Assembly (NCBI RefSeq): GCF_964204645.1
Contig: NC_134027.1
Location: 6,560,485 to 6,624,484, forward strand
Source of the DNA: Tubulanus polymorphus
Lineage: Eukaryota > Nemertea > Palaeonemertea > Tubulaniformes > Tubulanidae
Direction: 5' to 3'
DNA length: 64,000 nucleotides
The position numbers and the translations under genes were made by a program. How positions within the stretch are numbered: position 1 is the stretch's first letter; each line of letters begins with the position of its first letter. Of this stretch, positions 55,221-64,000 are shown one piece after another. A model generated the notes under the pieces. The model did no database searches. It had not been told where the DNA came from and saw only the letters and a list, made by a program, of their open reading frames with translations.

Positions 55221-58200
55221 TCATCTCGGCGTGTTGGATGACTTCTTCGCTGTTTTTCTTTTTGTTTGCGGAACTTTCAATCGATCTTTCACCGAAGTTA
55301 TGAGATTCAACAAATCTTCCTGAACGGTAAATATATATATATATATATATATACTACATGCACTACGGGCACTAAAACTAAATTGTATGAGTTTTCAATG
55401 AATTTTCAGTAAATGGAGTAAAATCCGCTTAATCCCATTCAGTTTAATCCAAATTTTTATCTAATCTGGATATTGCGTACAGTCTACCAATACATAAATG
55501 GATTAAGCGGCTTAAACTCTATATCTGAAATACCCAGTAGCTAATCTTATCTCGTCTGTGAGACAAGGCCCAATGATCTTACATACCTCAGAATGTCTGT
55601 ACATTAGTTTACAGGCACGCAGATTTTTCTTTTTCAGTATGTGTTGCAGTGCATGCGGCAATGAGTACACTTTGTCTTCAACTACATTTACAACCTGCTC
55701 AAATATGCAGAAAAAAATTGACTGGAAAATCGTAAAATGGTCAAGAAACGAAGAACGTGATGGGACATACCATTGAAAAAAAGCATATCTTGCGGCTAAT
55801 TTTACAGACATTGTCCTCCTCTTCCATAAACTCGAGATTCTTGCGTTTCTTGGCATAAGCGTACACATTCTCATCAAGCATTACCATCTGATCACTGTTC
55901 TTTAATCCGGCTTCTCGTAGTTGCTGTCTTAATGATAACTCATCTTCACTGGAAATAAAACCCAAAAGCTGTATGCTCTCTTCTTGAACCGAGGAAAGAA
56001 TACAGACAATCGAAATATTGTTCACTTACATTGCAGATTCAAGATGTGGTAAAACAGATTGTAAGATAATGTTACTAGTCTTTTCACTTTTAGCCAACAC
56101 ATACAACAGCTTATCCATCGAAAATTTCTCCGCTTCACTGGCATCAGCTAATTCCTGTATGAAAAATATTATATACATATTCAATTCATGAACATATAAA
56201 ATCTATAAACCAAAATATTTTTTTTGAAAAATAGGGGCGATTACAATACACAGTGTACAAATACAAAACATGTGAAGATACACATCAGTACGTTAAACAA
56301 ACACCAAGAAGAATGAACATATATTGAGATCTGGAAAATGCAGATGCTTTAGATATTAGTAGAAAAGTTACGGCGATTCAGTAAAGGGGGAAGAAATGAA
56401 AGATGAAAAAACTTACAACAGATCCCTTTACCTTGGCGGCACAGGTGCCTAAAGGCAAATAATCTGTAGTGGCGTAATGCACACTTTCTGAGATGTTATA
56501 CCCGCAACAAACTGATGCGCAATAAGTCTCGGGAAATACGACGACAAACTCTCGCTGGCGCTGTACAGTTCGACAGACATTTACACCACCTTCAATCAGA
56601 ACATCGGGGCTTACCTAAAAATATATTCATACAGCTTACAACGGACATCTTGTACCACAACGACTGATTATTTCAAAAGACTGCTACATTTTGTTATTTT
56701 CTGATTGGGAATCTGTTTCTTACCATAACAGCTCCGTTTTTAGACGTGATCGGATGATCATGTAATCGATCTGGAAACAAATCAGCCATCAACTGTTTGA
56801 ATTTACCGACTTGACCTTTGACTATGCTGTACCTGCAAACAGAATGAATTGCAATTTAAAAAACAAACCAGTATGGCTTACGAAAATGCAAGTTTTATTA
56901 AAAAGTACCGTTACATACCAGATAGTATCAGCGCCAGTGTGCAGATAGTTTATGTACGGAAGCATGTGATTATCACGAGACCAACATTTCGTGGAGAATA
57001 ACATACCAATATGTAGTGTAGGCACAGTAACGCCTGAAAGAATAGTAAAACTTATTGCAGTTTAACTGAAAATCAGTAGAGAAGACACTCTATCGGGTAT
57101 TGCTTCAGATGAATACTTACCACTTACAGAACCAAGATTGCGAAGTAACGATCCATTGTTCATGGCTAAAACGTTCAGATTCCATGGATGCCTGAAATTT
57201 TTTAATTCAGAAACTAATTCATGAAGTCTTAAGCAACTGTAAGCATATTCAATGGCTGAATACTGAACAGGCAGTTGAGGTTCAAAGTTGTTATTTTTGC
57301 ATATATCTACTGAAAACTAGGCTCCGTCATACTACAAAAGTCTTTCGACTAAATTCTTGTCAAATAGTCTACACTAAGTCAGAGTTTTCATAGCATAAAT
57401 GAGATGTCTGTGTCAGAGATATACTAACTTGCAGTATGGGTTCTCCTTTCTACTGGGGAATCCACTTCCCGAAGTCTTTGTGTCTACGTGACCGTACTGT
57501 ATGGCGACATGATGCTGTCGATCATCAATAACATTCCAATATTCATTCTAAATACAATCAAACGAAAAACAATCGAAGCGAAATTGAATTAAATGGGTCC
57601 TGATCCATGAATATAGAATAACATCAATGCATACCTCAATTTGATCAGTAGACGTTTCGACATCTTTGAACCACATGGCGAATGTATTTCTAGCTGCTCG
57701 GTAGAAACCGCTGAGTGAATTTGATCGACCCTATCAACGAAAATACAATCTGATTAGCGGAATACATCCTGAAAGCATGGAACTAACCAGTTTAAGAGAT
57801 TGGGCAGAATATAAGGTCATTTGAGAAAGCATCTATTACCCGAACGATATTATCAGGTGTTGGCATTTCACCACTTTTCCAATCCTCCAACACAGAATCC
57901 TCTAACTTCTGTTTATCTGCATCCGATAACGTATCGTATGATAGCAAATATCGACAATAAGCATCATAAAGTTTAGTCGTGCGATCCAAGGCCTGCGACA
58001 AAGATAGAGATGATTAAACTTTTGTTTATCGTATCGTATCAGACTGGCTGAAGACTATAGAAGTTGGATCACAAATAGAATCTAGAAAATAATCTTACAA
58101 GTTTTGAAATGCCGAGCAAATCGGCGACTTTGCCCCATCGTTTCTTGTCTGGAACATTGCGCAAACCGCCTAGACCTTGAATAACTGAGGACAAACGAGG

Positions 58201-59834
58201 CAAATCAAGTTCAACTCCTCCAATCTACAAGTAGATAAGTTGCAAAACAATTGATTTAGGTAAAGAAACATAAATGAACAGATGCCAACACATATCAAAT
58301 GAATGGAGTTAGTTATAACATAAGGTATAGAGAATATATATTTTTGAAAAACAGTAGGATTATACTTTTCATGACATACCACTGGCAATGTCTCTAGATC
58401 GAGGCCCTGAGAATGTAAATGTTTCTTAATACACTCGAGCTTCTGTAAACTCGGTCCCCACTTCTCGCGCAGCATGTGAATGTACTGCATTTGACTGATG
58501 AATCGCATCTCGTCATGAACTTTACAATCAGGCTACAAACAAAAATCAAATGCAACATGAAATACTAAGTATCGAATTCGTACTATGAATTTAAAAAAAA
58601 TGCACGCATAGAAAATTCCAATCTTATTCTAGGACAACACGATACGAACAATTTTGCTTCATTCAATCATTACAGTTGTCGGTAAGATACGATTTCCAGT
58701 GATTTATTGAATCGAAGCAAACTTGAATTTACATATGCACATGAGGTAGTAGGGTAATCACAAATAGATTGTATGAAGTATTTTCAGCAATTTCCAAAGG
58801 TTTAGTATTAGGTGTATGCAAGATAATAACCTTCCAGGATTCGGGCGGGATAATTCGACATATTCCGTAATGCGAAGCCTCCTCTTTGATCGAAGATATG
58901 TATAATATAGGGTCTTTGAATTCGAGCTCCGTCGGCTTGTAAACTGGACATTGTATGACACGACTACCGCTACCACCAGTTGCACAACCTACACCAGAAT
59001 AACTCGACTGCCCGGAATGACTCTCCTTCACCGATCCTCCTAAGGCGACAGATACAGGTAACAGGTTCTTATGCATAGAATACAACTCAATCGTTCAGTA
59101 AAACATACATGCATGCGGTTATGAGAGAAATTTGGATAAGGACGTTACAAAACTTATGGGAATCACGAGAAAAATCAACGGTAACTTACTGGATCGTTTT
59201 GCCTTCTTCTTCGCGGGACTCGTCCAATCATCGGCGTCAGATTTTGAAGGTCGTCCACGCGACCTTTTCAACGGACGGTTCGCCGTTTTCGAAGAGACAC
59301 GATCAGAATTTTGAACACGTTTCGGCACGTCGGCTAATATTTGATCGAGATTCGAGATAATGTTCGGTAAACCGTCGATATCGTCGAGGGCGCGTTTACG
59401 CTGCGATTGGACGCTTCGTGAAATCGGCGTGGAATCCCGACTCGTCGACGGGCTGCCGCCATTTGACGCGCTACCGCATGACGTCCAACCAGCTCGAGCC
59501 GATTTCGAACCATCGTTGCGTCTTCCTGAAGGGATGTTCACCTTTAAAGGCACAACCGGACTCAATTTACGCTTCTCGGCATAGAAGCTTTTTGTTTTTA
59601 ATGGGGACGGCGTCATTCCAGCCGTACACATCGACCGTGTTGAGCGCGTACTGCTAGTCACACTATCAGAAATGCTGTGTAAACTCTCGCTATCCGTGTC
59701 TCGATACGAACTGATCAAACGACTCGAAGACCGACACCGATTATTGTCGTGATTAATTTTTCTCGGAGATGAAAAACTATTACGAACTGCCACCGTCGTA
59801 CTGCGCAACGAACGTGGTTTCGATGCCTCATCAA

Positions 59835-59869
<35 letters not shown>

Positions 59870-62800
59870 ACATCATCTAACTCCTCACCACTACTGATAT
59901 CTGCCTCCACAACATCTCCGTCCGTTCTAACTACTGCCGCCGGTATGACGTCGATGAGGTGTTCAAAATCTTCGAAATAATCGTCATCGTCTTGATCGCT
60001 CATCATCAGAGCTTCGATAGGAACGCGACTTCGACGTGGTCTTAGTTTACGAACTAGTCGTTGGCGTAGGCGTTTTCTCATTTGCTGCTGGCGTTGCGAA
60101 ATCTTCACCGGTTTTTTAACGCTTTTACTGGAAGCCTTTTGAGAAGCTTTCGCCTGTGATTTGCGCATCATTGTTTGCCGAGCGGCTTTCGCTAGTTTAG
60201 TAGCTGCAACAACACCGGTTTGCACTTTTGGACCTGACTTCGAACCCACTGGTCGCCCACGAGGTCTCTTTATAGGATTATCCGAATCCTGATTCGCAAT
60301 AATTTTGTTTCTTTTCTTCGGTTCAGCACGACGGGATCTACCATACGACTGTAAATACAAACCGGAAATTAATTAAATTATTTCAGTATTGGTGAAAAAA
60401 TGTATTCATTGTTATATATAATGTTGGATTCAGAGACGATTACGGGAGAAGGATGTCTAACCACTAAACATAAATACAATTTTTGCTGTTGGCATCTTAA
60501 TCGAAATCTTCATTCTGTCTGTGCACCATAAAGCAATGCAAGTGTGAGTGTAATGTAGTTTAGTGATAACATATAACATGATTCCGTAAATAAGTATTTT
60601 GTTAGTAAAAAATCATCAGCAACGAAATGAATCAACGCATGCATCTTGAACTGCAAAATTAGCAAACGAAATAACCTTCCATATTCCAGGAGCAGGTATC
60701 GCAGGTGGCAGGGGCCACAGTATCATAGTAGACAGGTCACTGGCTTTCAATGGCTTCTCATCATCATACCACTGATTTTTGCTCTCAAAGTGTGATGAAG
60801 TTCCTGCTAATCTTGGAGAAATCACATCTGTGCTACTCATAGTACTAACAGTGTCAACGGTTTTTTTATTCCTCTGTATTTTCGTTTGTTCACAATCACT
60901 GCCTACTGTCAGACCATCGAGAAAACGAACTCGCTTGAATGATTTATTACATTTATTATTATTCGAATATGTTTTGTTCATGAAAGATCTAGTGTCAAAA
61001 CATTCAATTTCAGGAGATTGTGATTTTCTTATCAGCCCAGTGACCAGGGCCACATCATCTGACCTCATTTTCTCTGATTCAGGATCTTGACTAGGTTCCT
61101 CAAATTTAAGGGAATTGTTTATTTCATCTGTTGAAGTATTCAGGTCAGTTACCCAACTACCAGTAACCGTTGCAGGATTGTTCAATTCTAAAGACGCAGT
61201 ATCGGTTTTTGAAGCTATATCTAAGCTTGTTTCTTTATGACAACCACTATCAATAGATTTACCAGTGAGTTTATTCACATTGAATGAATCATTATTTGCT
61301 ACATCTTCTCCCACAGCAGATTGATCAAGATCATCCTCTTTCAATGTTCCTTTCACAGCGAGAATTATATCCCTTGAAACATGTATTATTGGCAGTTTAA
61401 TACACTGATCATGAAAACCAAACAGCCGAGTCAGTGGATGTATTGAGGCAGGTTGATCAGACTTTTCACGGCAGCAACTCTGTACTCCATTGGATGATGA
61501 TAGATTTGTATTTGTGATGTAGTTTGGTGAATGCTCATCACAATGTGGAGTTGAGACAGCTTGTTGTTCAGGGTTTAACATATTTTCCATCAAAGCTGAC
61601 TGACAAGTTGGCGCTTCAGTTTCATTTTCAGCAGAATCTGATTCATTCTGATGGTCATTATTTCGACGAATAATAGCCGACACACGATCGAGGAGTGTCT
61701 CATGTCCGTAACTATGATCTAAAAGCGGATTCAATACGCCGACATTCTTAGCATCTTTCCGGGGTGTAGAAGGTAATGCAAGAGGTGACAAACAATCTTT
61801 ATCGGGTCCTAACAATTCAGATTCGATCTTCTCTTTGTCATCTTCAAATGCGTATTGATCAATATCGATATCCCAGTTTTCGGTCAACAGTGTACTCGCA
61901 AAATCTGAAAACATCGGTTTTTGATCCGTCCCGAATTCGACGCAAGCAGCATTAGCCATAGACGTTATTTTCAACACGTCTGGTGCTGGCAACGCGATGT
62001 TTTCCTCACTGGCATGCATGGTGCCTGAAATTTTATCCGTTGTTTCGTCGATTGTCTCGCTGTTATGAGATTCATCCTTCTCTGCGCGGAAATCGAAAGG
62101 AAAGACAAGATCATCGAACGATATTGCATCTTTCGACCAATAGACACGTTTCGTGTCGCGCTGCAACCACCATTCATTTTCTGGTTTGAAACAACAAGGC
62201 TGTGATGGCCACGTGTGTCTTAGACTAATTCTTAAAGGTTTTTCGAGATCCTGCTTTTCCTGAGTAATAATGTATGAAAATTTGAAATGAAGCATAAGTA
62301 GAACATATTAATGAATTCAAGCATTCCAGAAAATGGTTCGGAGTTCAAGGACCACATGCCCGCCTAAGGAATATGGACACAATACCTAACTTACGATTCG
62401 TACTCGCAATTCAAGTTATTTAGCGATGATAAGTTGAATGATGCAACGGCCCACTGGGGCTAAAAACGTGCTTCAAATGAAAATAATGTTTTTTTGGAAT
62501 GGCACTCTTGCTCTACACAAAGGTACGTTTAACATAAGCTGTCATACATAATTTACCAAAGACACGCAGCATCAATATACGATATCATTGTTATAATTGC
62601 ATTGAATTATTACTAGCAATTCATACTTACAAGAGGTCGCACGCCTAAATCATCTCTCTTGTGAGATCCCCGATTCAGCAAGTGTAATCTCGATGATGAA
62701 GAACGATAAGGAGGAATATGTTCAATAACCGTGGGCTGTTTGAATACTTCAAATTGTGGGGGTAAAAATGGGTTTTCTGAAATTGGAAATACAAAAAAAT

Positions 62801-63733
62801 ATTACAGGCAGGTACCAGAAGGTTAAATCTCTTAAAACCTACCCCTAACAAGCCTCTTTATATCGCTTTAAAATGCTAAACTTACTTCTAATACATAAAA
62901 ATGTGAGGAAATCTTCAGTCTTTTGAAGTCGCTTTGTGGGAGGAATATCGCCATGCGACATTGTAGATAGCATTGTTGGAGATCCAAGAGGATCCTTTAA
63001 TTTCACTGGCGTGACGCATGGACTGTTAGGACGAGAACCTTCGGCAAACTTCCTTTGAGCACGCACCTTACTTCTACAATTACCAATCAATGATTAGCAC
63101 AAATTAAGATTCAAGTTACAATCTACAACATAATAGACAAAATGAATAACTGTTCATCATTGATTCATACCTGTTTGAACTGTTTGGTTTTAAAGAATTC
63201 TTGTCCTGACAGAACGATCCTTCTGAAATTTTTGATCCATTAATCTGAAGACTTCTTTTATCAGCCTGAAAAATGATGAAGATGCATTTTTATGAACCTA
63301 ATACATAGGTAACAAGTGAATCAAATGAATAAAACTACTAACAAGAGTTATTTAATTACAAGTACTTAATTCTAAGCAAAGCCAAGTGTTTGATTACAAA
63401 CTAATTATTCAAATACATTTAAGATAAAGGATGAGCCGTTTTGCAATAATTGTAGATTTATTGATTTAATAATTAATAATGAGGTTAATCTACTTAAATA
63501 ATTTGTAGATGTTCATTGGTTTCGACAGGATTGATGATTTTAAATGACGAAGTGAGGTCCCCACTTTATATCAGACTTACTGCTGACTGTGAGGATTCCG
63601 ACAAATCTCCAGATTCTGATTCTTTGATTTCTTTCGAAAGACTTCGCTGCAGTTTACTCTCATTCAGAGAGGCGTACAAAGCCTTTTTCAATTGAGTCTC
63701 TTCGCGCCATGATAATCCTGTCACGCTATTTTC
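55221..63733 (-). CDS. JARID2: JARID2 (Jumonji, PRC2-associated) - N-terminus beyond the right edge
   Basis: Nuclear cofactor that recruits and tunes PRC2. Minus-strand exons: 63581-63733, 63171-63265, 62886-63073, 62631-62776, 60676-62259, 59190-60348, 58831-59039, 58380-58532, 58099-58224, 57840-57992, 57635-57730, 57429-57547, 57121-57191, 56919-57033, 56724-56832, 56417-56614, 56030-56154, 55771-55948, 55587-55694, 55221-55319 (TGA). The 5184 nt are in phase: 1727 aa visible. Order: AQRKFAE...PNSP and [12 protein letters not shown] (PRC2-regulating region), a long disordered part with AT-hook-like PRGRP and SRGRP motifs and an Asp tract, JmjN ([16 protein letters not shown]), ARID ([32 protein letters not shown]), JmjC ([28 protein letters not shown]). 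JmjC has SRD where active demethylases have HxD/E, as in vertebrate JARID2, so no demethylase activity is expected. The C-terminal zinc finger looks degenerate. Confidence 0.95.
55329..55353. repeat. (TA)n microsatellite
   Basis: Alternating AT run in the last JARID2 intron. Confidence 0.9.
55421..55512. repeat. Inverted repeat with CCGCTTAATCC ends
   Basis: AAATCCGCTTAATCC on the left is answered by GGATTAAGCGGC on the right, about 90 bp overall, in the last JARID2 intron. Possibly a tiny MITE. Confidence 0.45.
59830..59877. repeat. ATC/GAT trinucleotide repeat coding for aspartate
   Basis: The near-perfect (ATC)n run on the plus strand encodes an uninterrupted Asp tract in the large basic JARID2 exon. 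Confidence 0.9.
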
Positions 63734-64000
63734 CTGAAGGAAATGAAATTGATAATATCTTTAGAAATTTATCTACCACACCAGGAATCAGTTCGGCTGT
63801 AAACATGTCTGAACTCGTTCTTAAATTTCATACCATTACTAATATAACAAAGAAATCCACAAGGCTTAAGCAAAAGTTAGCACTTTTGGTGCAGGAAAAG
63901 TAACACTTTTTAGTGAATTGCGCCCAGGACAGACATTGTAACTGCTCATCATTATTTGTCAAACCATAACAATAAAACGATGACATAATTAAAACAACGT
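63734..64000 (-). other. JARID2 intron at the right edge
   Basis: The first visible JARID2 exon begins with a CTTCAG acceptor at 63734-63735. No further exon is seen up to the edge, so the start codon lies outside. Confidence 0.6.

Overview
This window is nuclear DNA from an animal. Its genes are split into many short exons with GT-AG introns (plus four introns of U12 type). It has AT-rich introns, tRNA-derived SINEs, a LINE tail and several families of short inverted-repeat elements. The gene set (NAMPT, ATP synthase gamma, an SSUH2-like protein, a K-Cl cotransporter, JARID2, a CTHRC1-type secreted protein and a class A GPCR) is bilaterian. Compact genes and the repeat types suggest a marine invertebrate, most likely a spiralian (mollusc-, annelid- or brachiopod-like). 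That placement is inference; the phylum cannot be read from the sequence. I rebuilt all exon models by hand from splice sites, reading phase and family similarity. In every full-length model the phases join without a frameshift.

Layout. 1-1885 (+): the 3' end of a gene with two CTHRC1-type domains in tandem. 2038-2991 (-): an intronless class A GPCR. 5570-9057 (-): NAMPT, 9 coding exons, 477 aa. 9405-12484 (+): ATP5F1C, 7 coding exons, 290 aa, head-to-head with NAMPT across 347 bp. 14101-17831 (-): an SSUH2-like zinc-finger protein, 8 exons, 484 aa, with a 660-bp foldback element in one intron. 18625-49285 (+): a K-Cl cotransporter (SLC12A4-7 group), 26 coding exons, with two alternative first exons (18625 and 21400) and very large 5' introns that carry most of the repeats. 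52055-53555 (+): two tandem genes for tiny secreted cysteine-rich peptides of a family I do not recognise. 55221-63733 (-, continuing beyond the right edge): JARID2, 20 exons and 1727 aa visible.

Functionally the neighbours are mostly unrelated: NAD salvage, mitochondrial ATP synthesis, chloride extrusion and Polycomb silencing. The least described items are the cysteine-rich peptide pair, the foldback element built from an 84-bp module carrying palindromic E2F-like sites, a 1552-bp apparently perfect tandem duplication in the transporter's first intron, a short inverted-repeat element with a paralogous empty site 100 bp away, and a JARID2 whose C-terminal zinc-finger ligands look degenerate.
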